A stretch of DNA of 64,000 nucleotides from Mycolicibacterium stellerae. Its GTDB lineage: Bacteria > Actinomycetota > Actinomycetes > Mycobacteriales > Mycobacteriaceae. The stretch is from the NCBI RefSeq assembly GCF_003719305.1, contig NZ_RARC01000026.1:31401-95400 (forward strand), read 5' to 3'. The notes beneath the pieces are model-generated. The model searched no databases. It was not told the DNA's origin and saw nothing but the letters and a program-made list of their open reading frames with translations. Positions within the stretch are counted from its first letter, which is position 1, and each line of letters opens with the position of its first letter. Shown here piece after piece: positions 19,010-27,489 of this stretch. Made by a program: the position numbers and the translations under genes.

Positions 19010-19822
19010 TCAGAGCCGGATCTCGCCCAGCTCGAACTCGCGGGTCTGAGCGCCAGCGTCGAGGATCGCCTGCAACCGCTCGCGTGCGACCGGTTGCGCA
19101 AGGGCGTCCCGGAACAGCTGATCCTCGACCCGCAGGCCCATCGTCACATCGCCGATGGCCGCGTCGACTGCCCGTTTGGCGCGAGAGATCGCCTCGAGCG
19201 GCGACGACGCGATGCGGGCGGCCAGCGTGTCGACGAACCGGCGCAGTTCGTCTGCGGGCAGCGCGCGGTCGACGTAGCCCCACGACTCGGCGGTCGCCGC
19301 GTCGACGTCCATGCAACCGAGGATGACCTCGAGCGCGCGCCCGCGGCCGACGAGCCGGGGCAGCCGCTGCGTTCCGCCGCCGCCGGGGATGATCCCGACC
19401 GCCACCTCGGGCTGGCCGAGGCGGGCCTTGTTCAGCGCGGCGTAGCGCATGTCGAAAGCCATCGCGAACTCGCTTCCTCCGCCGCGGCAGACGCCCTCGA
19501 TCACCGCGATGGTGGCCTGCGGCAGCGTGCTGAATTGTTCTGTGAAGGCGTGGAACATCGACAGCTCGTCGTGCAATGACGTGTCGTCGGTCGGCAGGCC
19601 GGCAATCAGCTCCACGTCGGCGTGGGCGATGAAGAATTCCGGATCGGCCGAGTCGACGATCAGCACGCGGACGTCGGCGTCGGCCGCCACCTCCCGCGCC
19701 AGTCGGCCGATCTCCCCGATCAGCGGCACGTCTAGCAGGTTGATGGGTGGATGGTCGATGGTCGCCCGGCAGATGCCGCCGTCGACAGCGACGTGAAGTA
19801 GTTGGTAGTCGTCGTAGGCCAT
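19010..19822 (-). CDS. Enoyl-CoA hydratase/isomerase family protein
   Basis: A 270-residue crotonase-fold protein. The oxyanion-hole segments are EGVCRGGGSEFAMAFDMRYA near residue 108 and the acidic active-site stretch QPEVAVGIIPGGGGTQRL near 137. It would act on a fatty- or aryl-acyl-CoA; the exact reaction cannot be told from sequence. The ATG at 19822 has TACCGT ending six bases upstream, which fits a leaderless start. An in-frame start 18 codons further upstream has no such support. It converges on the RNase T2 gene with 6 bp between stops. Confidence 0.85.
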   Translation of the reverse strand: MAYDDYQLLHVAVDGGICRATIDHPPINLLDVPLIGEIGRLAREVAADADVRVLIVDSADPEFFIAHADVELIAGLPTDDTSLHDELSMFHAFTEQFSTLPQATIAVIEGVCRGGGSEFAMAFDMRYAALNKARLGQPEVAVGIIPGGGGTQRLPRLVGRGRALEVILGCMDVDAATAESWGYVDRALPADELRRFVDTLAARIASSPLEAISRAKRAVDAAIGDVTMGLRVEDQLFRDALAQPVARERLQAILDAGAQTREFELGEIRL

Positions 19823-19911
19823 AGCGAGACGGTATGCGACGTGGATCACAAATTGACGTTTCCGTTTGAACGGCACTGGGCACCCCCTCGATTGACGAGG
19901 AGGTCAATGAA

Positions 19912-20505
19912 ATGTCTGAACTGGTGTGGGTTCTCATTGCGGTCTTGGTCGTGGGTGCGGTGATTGTCGTCGGGTGGTCGCTGAGCCGACGCCGACGGTC
20001 CGCGCGCCTGCAGGAGCATTTCGGACCGGAGTACGAGCGCACGGTCGGTGAGCTCGGCGAGCAGAAAGCCGCCGAAGCCGAGCTCGTCGCACGCGAGAAG
20101 AAGCGCAAGAAGCTTGACATCGTCGAGCTGACGCCGGAGGCCCGGGCCGAGCACGTCGCCACCTGGCAGACGGTGCAGACCGCCTTCGTCGACGCCCCCA
20201 CCGACGCCGTCGGGCGGGCCGAGCGCCTTGTGACGCGGGTGATGCGCGAGCGCGGCTACCCGATCGACGACTTCGACCAGCGTGCCGCCGATATCTCTGT
20301 CGATCACCCCGACATCGTCGAGAACTATCGCGGCGCCCACGCGATCTACCAGTCGCAGCAGGGCGGCGAGATCGACACCGAAGACGCCCGGCAGGCATTC
20401 GTGCACTACCGCGCACTTTTCGACCGGCTGCTCGGGTCCGAGCCCGAGCCTCAGCCCGAGCACGTCAACGACGAATACAGGAGGCAGACACATGACCACG
20501 CATGA
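19912..20505 (+). CDS. Membrane-anchored actinobacterial protein, first of a paralogous pair
   Basis: A 197-residue protein with a single N-terminal membrane segment (residues 4-23) followed by a basic stop-transfer patch (SRRRRSARL). The cytoplasmic part has a charged helical linker and a C-terminal domain from about residue 80 (TWQTVQTAFVDAPTDAV to EIDTEDARQAFVHYRALFDRLL). That domain recurs in the protein encoded next. Function unknown. An AGGAGG-like site precedes the ATG, and the 3' end overlaps the next gene by 14 bp, so they form one translation unit. Confidence 0.7.
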   Translation: MSELVWVLIAVLVVGAVIVVGWSLSRRRRSARLQEHFGPEYERTVGELGEQKAAEAELVAREKKRKKLDIVELTPEARAEHVATWQTVQTAFVDAPTDAVGRAERLVTRVMRERGYPIDDFDQRAADISVDHPDIVENYRGAHAIYQSQQGGEIDTEDARQAFVHYRALFDRLLGSEPEPQPEHVNDEYRRQTHDHA

Positions 20506-21022
20506 CATGCAGCCCGAAATGGTTGACCCGGCAGTACGCGCCGATCGGCCCGCAGAGGCGCAACGCCTCGAACCGCCCCTCGAAACCGGGGATGCCACAC
20601 CAAATTTCGAGGCACCAGCCGACACGGCCCAGGCTCCCGTCGACACGGCCCAGGCACCAGCCGACACGGCCCAGGCTCCCGTCGAGACGGCCCCGCCCGC
20701 CGACATGGCCCAGGCTCCCGTCGACGATCCTGTCGAGACAGCGGGATCGTCTGACCAGATGCTCTTCGCCGACGGCGAACTGACGGACATGCGTTCACGT
20801 TGGACCGAGGTGCAGTCAGCCTTCGTCGACGATCCGCGCGACTGCGTTCAGAAGGCCGACAGCCTGGTCGCCGACGTCGTCGACAAGCTCACAGCGGGGT
20901 TCTCCGGGGCCCGCGCGCACCTCGAGGAGCAGTGGAGTCGAGGCGAAGAGGTCTCGACCGAGGACCTGCGAATCGCGCTCAAGCGGTACCGGGAATTCTT
21001 CGAACGCCTGCTCGCGGTGTAG
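20492..21022 (+). CDS. Soluble paralogue with proline/alanine repeat linker
   Basis: A 176-residue protein. Residues about 41-82 are a low-complexity linker of seven-residue units of the APADTAQ/APVDTAQ type. The C-terminal 80 residues (RWTEVQSAFVDDPRDCVQKAD to EVSTEDLRIALKRYREFFERLL) are clearly related to the C-terminal domain of the preceding protein. No signal or membrane segment is seen. The ATG at 20492 has GGAGG eight bases upstream, inside the previous gene. Function unknown; the shared domain and coupled translation suggest the two may associate. Confidence 0.7.
   Translation: MTTHDMQPEMVDPAVRADRPAEAQRLEPPLETGDATPNFEAPADTAQAPVDTAQAPADTAQAPVETAPPADMAQAPVDDPVETAGSSDQMLFADGELTDMRSRWTEVQSAFVDDPRDCVQKADSLVADVVDKLTAGFSGARAHLEEQWSRGEEVSTEDLRIALKRYREFFERLLAV
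20612..20733 (+). repeat. 21-bp coding minisatellite
   Basis: About six in-frame units built on two alternating 21-bp versions (GCACCAGCCGACACGGCCCAG-like and GCTCCCGTCGACACGGCCCAG-like); the fifth is shortened to 18 bp. It encodes the A/P-rich linker of the surrounding gene. Copy number is likely to vary between strains. Confidence 0.75.
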
Positions 21023-21103
21023 TACTGGGCGATTGTGGCGGGTGAGGCCACGCGTAATTGGGTTGTGACCTGCTCGAGTTCTGGCTATATGCCCCTGAGC
21101 AGA

Positions 21104-21109
21104 TAGGCT
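21104..21109 (+). promoter_or_regulatory. Possible leaderless -10 box of ttfA
   Basis: TAGGCT ends seven bases before the ATG at 21117 and no purine-rich ribosome site is present, so ttfA may be made from a leaderless message. Confidence 0.35.
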
Positions 21110-21116
21110 AGGCGTA

Positions 21117-21911
21117 ATGGTCCCCCTCTGGTTCACGCTGTCTGCGCTCTGTTTCGTGGGTGCGGCGGTGTTGCTCTACGTCGACATCGATCGTCGGCGC
21201 GGCCTGGGGCGCCGACGTAAGTCGTGGGCCAAGTCGCACGGCTTCGACTACGAGCATGAGTCCGACGACCTCATCCAGCGGTGGAAGCGCGGCGTCATGT
21301 CCACGGTCGGCGACATCAGCGCCAAGAACGTGGTGCTCGGGCAGATCCGCGGCGAAGCGGTGTTCATCTTCGACCTCGAGGACGTCGCGACGGTTATCGC
21401 CCTGCACCGCAAGGTCGGCACGAACGTGGTGGTCGACCTGCGGCTCAAGGGCATCAAGGAACCGCGCGAGAACGACATCTGGCTGCTCGGCGCGATCGGC
21501 CCGAGGATGGTGTATTCGACCAACCTCGACGCCGCCCGGCGCGCCTGCGATCGCCGGATGGTGACCTTCGCCCACACCGCGCCCGACTGCGCCGAGATCA
21601 TGTGGAACGAGCAGCACTGGACGCTGGTCAGCATGCCGGTCACCAGCACACGGGCCCAGTGGGATGAGGGCCTGCGCACGGTACGCCAGTTCAACGACCT
21701 GTTGCGGGTGTTGCCGCCGATACCGCAGACCGGCGTCGGCGCCGCTGCGGGCCAACCTGCCCGCAGGCCCGCCGCACCTGGTCGTCCCGTCAAGCCGGCC
21801 CCGACAGAGGCGCGCTACGCCCAGCCACGTGCCGACGCCGAGCGCTCGGACCCGGCCATCCGCCGTCAGCCACCACGAAACGGCCGCCAGTCACCGCACT
21901 ATCAGCGGTAA
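21117..21911 (+). CDS. ttfA: Trehalose monomycolate transport factor TtfA
   Basis: A 264-residue protein with one N-terminal membrane segment (residues 3-22), a cytoplasmic domain to about residue 200 (RKSWAKSHGFDYEHESDDL, NEQHWTLVSMPVTSTRAQW) and a proline- and arginine-rich disordered tail. This layout and position, in the clpB neighbourhood, match Rv0383c/TtfA, the MmpL3 accessory protein required to move trehalose monomycolate across the inner membrane of mycobacteria. Its presence is strong evidence for a mycolate-making host. Identification rests on layout, neighbourhood and recall of the family, not on a search. Confidence 0.8.
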   Translation: MVPLWFTLSALCFVGAAVLLYVDIDRRRGLGRRRKSWAKSHGFDYEHESDDLIQRWKRGVMSTVGDISAKNVVLGQIRGEAVFIFDLEDVATVIALHRKVGTNVVVDLRLKGIKEPRENDIWLLGAIGPRMVYSTNLDAARRACDRRMVTFAHTAPDCAEIMWNEQHWTLVSMPVTSTRAQWDEGLRTVRQFNDLLRVLPPIPQTGVGAAAGQPARRPAAPGRPVKPAPTEARYAQPRADAERSDPAIRRQPPRNGRQSPHYQR

Positions 21912-21924
21912 GTAACCTGTCTGC

Positions 21925-22701
21925 ATGCCGCGTCCCGTCGCTTTGATCACCGGACCGACATCCGGGCTCGGTACGGGTTTCGCGCGGCGCTACGCCATCG
22001 ACGGATACGACCTGGTACTGGTCGCCCGTGACGTCGAGCGGCTTGAGCGGCTCGCGGCAGAACTGCGCGATGAGGCAGGCGCCGCCGTCGAGGTGCTGCC
22101 CGCCGACCTGGCGGAAGCCGCCGACCGCGCCAAGGTCGCCGACCGGCTGTCCGCCGGGGTTCGGGTGTTGATCAACAACGCCGGTTTCGGCACCTCGGGC
22201 GAGTTCTGGACGGCGAGCCTGCAGGTGCTGCAGGCACAGCTGGACGTCAACGTCACCGCGGTCATGGCGCTGACGCACGCCGCGCTCCCGCCGATGCTGG
22301 CCGCGGCTGAGGGCACCATCGTCAATGTCGCAAGCGTCGCGGCGCTGCTGCCGGGGCGCGGATCCACCTACTCCGCGTCGAAGGCGTGGGTGGTTTCGTT
22401 CACCGAGGGCCTTTCCAACGGCCTTGTCGGCACGGGCGTCGGCGTGCACGCGCTGTGCCCCGGCTTCGTGCGCACCGAGTTCCACACGCGCGCGGGCATC
22501 GCGATGGACGACACCCCGTCGTTCATGTGGCTGGAGGTCGAAGACGTTGTGCGGGACTGTATCGCCGACGCCGCCAAGGGCAACGTCGTCATCATTCCCG
22601 GCGTGCAGTACAAGGCGATGACCACCGCGGGCCGGCTCGTGCCACGAAACTTGGTGCGGCGCATCAACAGATCGGTGGCCAAGGGCCGTGGCCGCACCTG
22701 A
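21925..22701 (+). CDS. Short-chain dehydrogenase/reductase
   Basis: A 258-residue classical SDR. The N-terminal cofactor motif is TGPTSGLGTG (residues 8-17), and ARD at 36-38 after the second strand suggests NADP(H). NNAG is present near residue 80, and the active site Ser plus YSASK (Tyr-x3-Lys) lies near 151-155. The C-terminal hydrophobic/basic end (RLVPRNLVRRINRSVAKGRGR) resembles membrane-associated mycobacterial SDRs of the SadH/DltE-like group. Substrate unknown. It starts 13 bp after ttfA and is followed at 6 bp by a lipoprotein gene, so it probably belongs to the same operon. Confidence 0.85.
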   Translation: MPRPVALITGPTSGLGTGFARRYAIDGYDLVLVARDVERLERLAAELRDEAGAAVEVLPADLAEAADRAKVADRLSAGVRVLINNAGFGTSGEFWTASLQVLQAQLDVNVTAVMALTHAALPPMLAAAEGTIVNVASVAALLPGRGSTYSASKAWVVSFTEGLSNGLVGTGVGVHALCPGFVRTEFHTRAGIAMDDTPSFMWLEVEDVVRDCIADAAKGNVVIIPGVQYKAMTTAGRLVPRNLVRRINRSVAKGRGRT

Positions 22702-22707
22702 GTCTCG

Positions 22708-23607
22708 GTGCGCGCACTAGTCGCCCTGCTGTCGGCGGCCATGCTTTTGATGACGTCGGCATGCTCGGGCGATGACGGAAGCGGCCACCCGTATGGCGTG
22801 CAGACGGCGACGGTGGGCGAATCGCTTGCCGTGCTCGGCTGGAACATGTCGCTGTCCAACCTCCGGTTCGACGGCGACTACGTCCTCTTCGACATCGACG
22901 CGTCGCCGACACAGGCCGACGCCCCGCACGCCAAGCCGTCAGACATCCGGTTCGGCCTGTACGGCGCGCTGGCACATCCGTTGGAGGCCAACGCGATCGG
23001 CGGCTGCCGCGACGTCACCAGCCTTGCGGTCCAGCCCGCGGCCGCCCCGACGCCGGACCGGCTTTCCGGCACGGTGTGCATCGGCCCGATGCGCGACCAG
23101 GCCCAGGTGCGCGGCGCCTACGTGTACTCGCCGAAGGACCGGATGGCGGGCACCACGGTCTCCTACGGCGCCGCCTACCCGGTGGGGGTGCCGCAGACCA
23201 ACGAGAACGACGCCGGCCTGTCGATCAGCACGACGAGCGTCGAAGCGTTCCGTGCCGACGGCGCACAGCTCGACGTCAGCGCCCTGGGTGACCCGACCGC
23301 GTTCAACGGCAAGGGCTATATGCTGCTCGGCCTCGAAATCACTGGCCTGGCAGCGCGATACCGCGATGAGTCGGCCACCCGTGGCGGCCCGATGATGGTG
23401 CTGGTCGCGCCGACGTTGCCCGCCCCAGGCCTGTCCCACGCGTGCGACATCTACGGTGCATCGCTTCTGGTGCTGCCAGACGCTTCGCTGGACGCCGTCG
23501 CGGTGCGGGCGTCGTTGTGCACGCAGGGTGAGATGGAGGCCGCAGCGCTCTACGCGTCGGTGTCGCTGGTCGGCACACACGCCGGATTGTGGACCACCGA
23601 TGAGTGA
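22708..23607 (+). CDS. Putative lipoprotein, Rv0381c-like
   Basis: A 299-residue exported protein with a lipoprotein signal ending MTSAC at residue 19. The mature part alternates beta-strand-like segments and carries several cysteines (GGCRD, VCIGP, HACDI, SLCTQ) that could pair as disulfides. I recognise no catalytic motif. Position between an SDR and the SpoU methyltransferase corresponds to Rv0381c of M. tuberculosis. It begins with GTG and overlaps the next gene by 8 bp. Confidence 0.65.
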   Translation: MRALVALLSAAMLLMTSACSGDDGSGHPYGVQTATVGESLAVLGWNMSLSNLRFDGDYVLFDIDASPTQADAPHAKPSDIRFGLYGALAHPLEANAIGGCRDVTSLAVQPAAAPTPDRLSGTVCIGPMRDQAQVRGAYVYSPKDRMAGTTVSYGAAYPVGVPQTNENDAGLSISTTSVEAFRADGAQLDVSALGDPTAFNGKGYMLLGLEITGLAARYRDESATRGGPMMVLVAPTLPAPGLSHACDIYGASLLVLPDASLDAVAVRASLCTQGEMEAAALYASVSLVGTHAGLWTTDE

Positions 23608-24244
23608 ACTTGCGGGGCCGACCGAATGGGGTGAGAGCACCGGTGTCGGTCCGTGGCAGGGTCCGTTGCCCGACGATCCCCGATACGACGCCGCGCTGTT
23701 GCGCGACGGCGACACCCGAAACGTCGTCGACGCCTACCGGTACTGGACCAGGGAGGCGATCGTCGCCGACATCGACGGGCGCCGCCATGCTCTGCACGTG
23801 GCGATCGAGAACTTCGGCAACGACGCCAACATCGGCTCGGTGGTGCGGACCGCCAACGCATTCGCCGTCGACACCGTGCACATCGTCGGACGGCGCCGCT
23901 GGAACCGCCGCGGCGCCATGGTGACCGACCGCTACCAGCGTCTGCGCCACCACGACACGACCGCCGAACTGCTGGAGTTCGCCGCGGACGCCGGGTTGAC
24001 CGTCGTCGCGGTGGACAACGTCCCCGGCGCGCAGCGCCTCGAGGAGACCGGGTTGCCCCGCAGCTGCCTGATGGTCTTCGGGCAGGAGGGCCCCGGCATC
24101 ACCGATGACACCAAGGCAGGCGCGGACTTAACCGTGTCGATCGTGCAGTTCGGTTCCACACGTAGCGTCAACGCGGGCGTCGCCGCAGGCATCGCCATGC
24201 ACACCTGGGTCGTTCAGCACGCCGATCTCGGACTCGCCTGGTAG
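23600..24244 (+). CDS. SpoU/TrmH-family RNA 2'-O-methyltransferase
   Basis: A 214-residue SPOUT enzyme that transfers a methyl from S-adenosylmethionine to a ribose 2'-O in rRNA or tRNA. The three family motifs are visible: NFGNDANIGSVVRTANAF (about 72-89), MVFGQEGPGI (about 157-166) and FGSTRSVNAGVAAGIAM near 185-201. These form the trefoil-knot SAM site. The start ATG overlaps the end of the lipoprotein gene. The target RNA is unknown. Its last 117 bp are antisense to the end of the MFS gene. Confidence 0.87.
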   Translation: MSELAGPTEWGESTGVGPWQGPLPDDPRYDAALLRDGDTRNVVDAYRYWTREAIVADIDGRRHALHVAIENFGNDANIGSVVRTANAFAVDTVHIVGRRRWNRRGAMVTDRYQRLRHHDTTAELLEFAADAGLTVVAVDNVPGAQRLEETGLPRSCLMVFGQEGPGITDDTKAGADLTVSIVQFGSTRSVNAGVAAGIAMHTWVVQHADLGLAW

Positions 24245-25714
24245 CCGGGCGCGCAACAGGATCCATACCGCCGCCGCGGAGATCAGCATCAGTGCGGAGC
24301 CGACACCGGAGGCGATCGCCAGGCCGCTGGTGAACGCCTCCTTGGCGGCGGTCAGCAGCGCTTCGCTCTGGGCGGGGGGCAGCGCCTCCGCGGCGTGCAG
24401 TGCCGCCGACAGTGAGTCGCGGGCATGCGATTCGACGGCGGGCGGGATGCCTGCCGGAACCGCGAATCCACGGTAGACGCTGGTGACGATGGAACCGAGG
24501 GTCGCGATGCCGAGCGCCATGCCGAGTTCGTACGCGGTCTCCGAGACGGCGGCCGCCGCGCCCGCGCGCTCCTTCGGAACGCTGGCCAGGATGACATCGC
24601 TGGCCACCGTGAACGCCAGACCGAGCCCGACGCCGACGAGGAACAGCGCGATGCCCAGCGGCGGGTACGGCGTCGACGGCGTGAGGAACGCCAGCGACGC
24701 CATCGCGACGCCGACGAGGGCCAGGCCCGCGGTGAGCACGGCCCGTGACGACCAGTAGCGCACGGCGACGCCTGCGAGCACGCCGAACACCGTCGCGGTT
24801 ACGGCGGCGGGCAGTTCGGCGAGGCCCGCCTTCAGCGGCCCGAATCCGTGCACCAGTTGGAAGAACTGCGAAAGGAAGAACACCAGGCCCGAGAGGCCGA
24901 GCACCGAAAGCAGGTTCGCGGTGACGACGCCGGAGAACGCGCGGTTGCCAAACAACCGGACGTCGATCAGCGGTGCGGGCAGCCGCAGCTGTCTGCGGAC
25001 GAACAGGATCAGCGCGGCGGCACCGACCGCGCCCGCGGCGACCACGTCGGGCCGAATGCCCAGCGCTGCGCCTTCCTTGATCGCGTAGACGACGCCGAGC
25101 ATGCCGATCATCGACAGCGCGACACTGGCCAGGTCCCACGGTCCTGGCTTCGGGTTGCGGTGCTCGGGCAGCAGGATGACGCCGCCGACCAGGAGCACCA
25201 CCATCACCGGGACGTTGATCAGGAACACCGAGCCCCACCAGAAGTGTTCGAGCAGGATCCCGCCGACCACGGGGCCTAGGGCGGCGCCCGCCGAGAAGGC
25301 AGAGGCCCAGATGCCAACGGCGACACTGCGTTCCCGTGCATCGGGGAAGATTCCGCGGATCAGCGCGAGGGTGGCCGGCGCCAGTGTCGCGCCCGCCACG
25401 CCGAGCAGCGCGCGCGACGCGATCAGCATCTCGGCGCTGGTCGAGTACGCGGCGAGCACCGAGATCAGCGCGAAAGCCGTTGCACCACAGAGCAGTAGCT
25501 TCTTGTGACCGATTCGGTCACCGAGGCTGCCCATGCTGATCAACAGGGCGGCGAGCACGAACGAGTAGATGTCGCCGATCCACAGGATCTGGGTAAAGCT
25601 GGCGCCAAGGTCCTCCCCGATGAACGGGGTGGCAAGGGCCAGCACGGTGCCGTCGACTCCGATCAGGAGGACGGCCAAGGTAAGGACGCCGAGGGCGAAC
25701 CAGCGGCGGGTCAT
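24128..25714 (-). CDS. MFS drug-efflux transporter, DHA2 (14-TM) family
   Basis: A 528-residue transporter with about 14 membrane segments. Family motifs include the motif C-like GAALGPVVGGIL (about residues 145-156) in TM5 and the loop 2-3 motif GSLGDRIGHKKLL near residue 60. This places it with proton-coupled multidrug exporters of the EmrB/QacA type. Its ATG overlaps the stop of the upstream TetR gene (ATGA), so pump and repressor are made from one message. The C-terminal 39 codons run antisense to the SpoU methyltransferase gene. The substrate is unknown. Confidence 0.88.
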   Translation of the reverse strand: MTRRWFALGVLTLAVLLIGVDGTVLALATPFIGEDLGASFTQILWIGDIYSFVLAALLISMGSLGDRIGHKKLLLCGATAFALISVLAAYSTSAEMLIASRALLGVAGATLAPATLALIRGIFPDARERSVAVGIWASAFSAGAALGPVVGGILLEHFWWGSVFLINVPVMVVLLVGGVILLPEHRNPKPGPWDLASVALSMIGMLGVVYAIKEGAALGIRPDVVAAGAVGAAALILFVRRQLRLPAPLIDVRLFGNRAFSGVVTANLLSVLGLSGLVFFLSQFFQLVHGFGPLKAGLAELPAAVTATVFGVLAGVAVRYWSSRAVLTAGLALVGVAMASLAFLTPSTPYPPLGIALFLVGVGLGLAFTVASDVILASVPKERAGAAAAVSETAYELGMALGIATLGSIVTSVYRGFAVPAGIPPAVESHARDSLSAALHAAEALPPAQSEALLTAAKEAFTSGLAIASGVGSALMLISAAAVWILLRARLPGESEIGVLNDPGVHGDACGDARVDATCGTELHDRHG

Positions 25715-26253
25715 GAGGTGCTCACTCCATGCAGTAGTAGTTCGGTGATGATGCGTTCGAAATCCCGGCCCGCGACGCGGCCGACCTGGATGGACCAGCC
25801 CGCGCCTGCGACGAGGCTGTAGAGCGCCTCGGTGAGCCAGGTCGCGGTGAGGTCGGGCCGAAACTCGCCCGCGCGCTGCCCGCGGGTGAACAGCACGGTG
25901 ATCTCGGCGTCGATGGCCGCCCAGCCGTGCATCGACTGGTCGATGTCGATCTCCTGACTCTGGCTGTAGAGCAGGGCCAGGTAGGGCGACACCCGCTGAA
26001 AGGCCGTGATCAGCCTGCGCAGCGCGTCGGTGGCCGAATCCTCGTCCAGACGCGCGGTTTTCAGTGCCTTCCACATCTCGTCGATCGCGAGTTCGTCAAG
26101 CGCCTGCATCAGCGCGGGCTTGCCCGAGAAGTGGCGGTGCAGGGTGGCGCGGCTCACCCCGACCGCGGTCGCGATCTCGTCCTGGGTCGCGTTGGGTCTG
26201 CGGCCGAGGAAGTCGGCGGCGGCACGGAGCAAGCCGTCGCGGTCGAGAGGCAT
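25711..26253 (-). CDS. TetR-family repressor of the adjacent MFS pump
   Basis: A 180-residue regulator. The helix-turn-helix (ATQDEIATAVGVSRATLHRHF, shown here in two parts: ATQDEIATAVGV and SRATLHRHF) spans about residues 19-42, followed by a helical effector domain. It lies upstream of and overlaps the MFS gene, and repeats of TGAGAC precede it, so it most likely represses its own operon until a drug-like ligand binds. ATG at 26253 is chosen; ATG at 26271 is in frame and possible but would lie inside the repeated operator. Confidence 0.83.
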   Translation of the reverse strand: MPLDRDGLLRAAADFLGRRPNATQDEIATAVGVSRATLHRHFSGKPALMQALDELAIDEMWKALKTARLDEDSATDALRRLITAFQRVSPYLALLYSQSQEIDIDQSMHGWAAIDAEITVLFTRGQRAGEFRPDLTATWLTEALYSLVAGAGWSIQVGRVAGRDFERIITELLLHGVSTS

Positions 26254-26290
26254 GAGACAATGATAGCTCATGTGAGACAAAAACGTCTCA
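26253..26290. promoter_or_regulatory. Probable TetR operator with three TGAGAC sites
   Basis: TGAGAC occurs at 26253-26258 and 26273-26278, and its complement GTCTCA at 26285-26290. The last two form a perfect inverted repeat with a 6-bp spacer. The sites surround the start region of the TetR-MFS operon and fit autorepression. Confidence 0.55.
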
Positions 26291-26346
26291 TAGCGTTTGT
26301 CCGGGCACACTCCTCTGCCGGGGGCAATTAGGGCAGGATCAACGGC

Positions 26347-27489
26347 ATGGATCAGGTATGGGCGAACCGGGCGGCGAGCGCCGAGGCGGCGGTGGCAAAG
26401 CGCCATCTGAAACGGCTCTGGGCGCTGCCTGGCACCCAGCTTGGGATGGTGGGATATCCCCCGACGCGCAACGACCTGCTCTTCCGCACCTGGCACTACT
26501 GGTGGCAGGCTCATCTGCTGGACAACCTCGTCGACGCGCAGCTACGCGACCCGCAACCCGACCGCGAGAAGAAGATCAAACGCCAGATCCGGTCACATCG
26601 ACTGCGTAACAACGGGTCCTGGGTTAACAGTTATTACGACGACATGGCGTGGCTGGCGCTGGCCCTGGAGCGGGCGGGCAGGCTCGCCGGTGTTGAGAAG
26701 GCAGGCGCCCTGAAGAAGCTCTGCGACCAGTTCGTCAACGCGTGGGTGCCCGAGGATGGCGGCGGCATCCCGTGGCGCAAGCAGGACCAGTTCTTCAACG
26801 CCCCGGCCAACGGGCCTGCGGGCATCTTCCTTGCCCGCTACGACGACCGGCTGCGCCGTGCCCAGCAGATGGCGGACTGGATCGACGAGACCCTGATCGA
26901 CCCGGAGACCCATCTGGTGTTCGACGGCATCAAGGCCGGCTCGATGGTGCGCGCGCAGTACACCTACTGCCAGGGCGTGGTGCTCGGGTTGGAGACCGAG
27001 CTCGCCGCGCGGACCAAGGACGCCGAGCACGCCCAGCGTGTGCACCGGCTCGTCGCAGCGATCGACAAGGAGAGGGCCCCCGACGGGGTGATCGCCGGAG
27101 CGGGCGGCGGCGACGGCGGGCTGTTCAACGGGATCACCGCCCGCTATCTGGCGTTGGTCGTCACCACGCTGCCCAACAATTCACCAGATGACACCGCCGC
27201 GATAGCGGCCGCCCAGAACATCGTGATCTCTTCCGCGCAGTCGGCATGGGACTACCGCCAGACCCTTGACGGTCTGCCGCTGTTCGGACCGTTCTGGGAC
27301 CGAAACGCCGAGCTGCCCGCGGCGGGTGGGCAGGAGGCCCAGTTCGTCGAGGGTGCCGTCAACTCGTCGTCGATTCCCGAACGCGACCTGTCGGTGCAGC
27401 TGTCGGGTTGGATGCTGATGGAGGCGGCGCACGCCATCACCGCGGGCGCAGGGAGCGCACAGGGCGAAGAGGAGGGCACGACAGAATGA
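26347..27489 (+). CDS. Glycoside hydrolase family 76 (alpha-1,6-mannanase-like)
   Basis: A 380-residue protein with the GH76 (alpha/alpha)6 barrel pattern: repeated aromatic-rich helices and the signature NSYYDDMAWLALALE, whose Asp98-Asp99 pair is the catalytic motif of alpha-1,6-mannanases. No signal peptide is visible, which is unusual for mannan degradation and points to a cytoplasmic or glycolipid role. It resembles Rv0365c in length and motif. Its stop overlaps the start of the acetoacetyl-CoA synthetase gene (ATGA), so the two are cotranscribed. The substrate is inferred only from the family. Confidence 0.8.
   Translation: MDQVWANRAASAEAAVAKRHLKRLWALPGTQLGMVGYPPTRNDLLFRTWHYWWQAHLLDNLVDAQLRDPQPDREKKIKRQIRSHRLRNNGSWVNSYYDDMAWLALALERAGRLAGVEKAGALKKLCDQFVNAWVPEDGGGIPWRKQDQFFNAPANGPAGIFLARYDDRLRRAQQMADWIDETLIDPETHLVFDGIKAGSMVRAQYTYCQGVVLGLETELAARTKDAEHAQRVHRLVAAIDKERAPDGVIAGAGGGDGGLFNGITARYLALVVTTLPNNSPDDTAAIAAAQNIVISSAQSAWDYRQTLDGLPLFGPFWDRNAELPAAGGQEAQFVEGAVNSSSIPERDLSVQLSGWMLMEAAHAITAGAGSAQGEEEGTTE

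Noticed and set aside
17179..19326. 715-codon plus-strand frame across the RT partner and RNase T2
   Set aside because: Crosses two well-supported genes in other frames and yields a glutamine/arginine-rich product without domains.
20612..20733. CRISPR-like array
   Set aside because: Repeats are contiguous, in frame and code for a linker; there are no unique spacers or cas genes.
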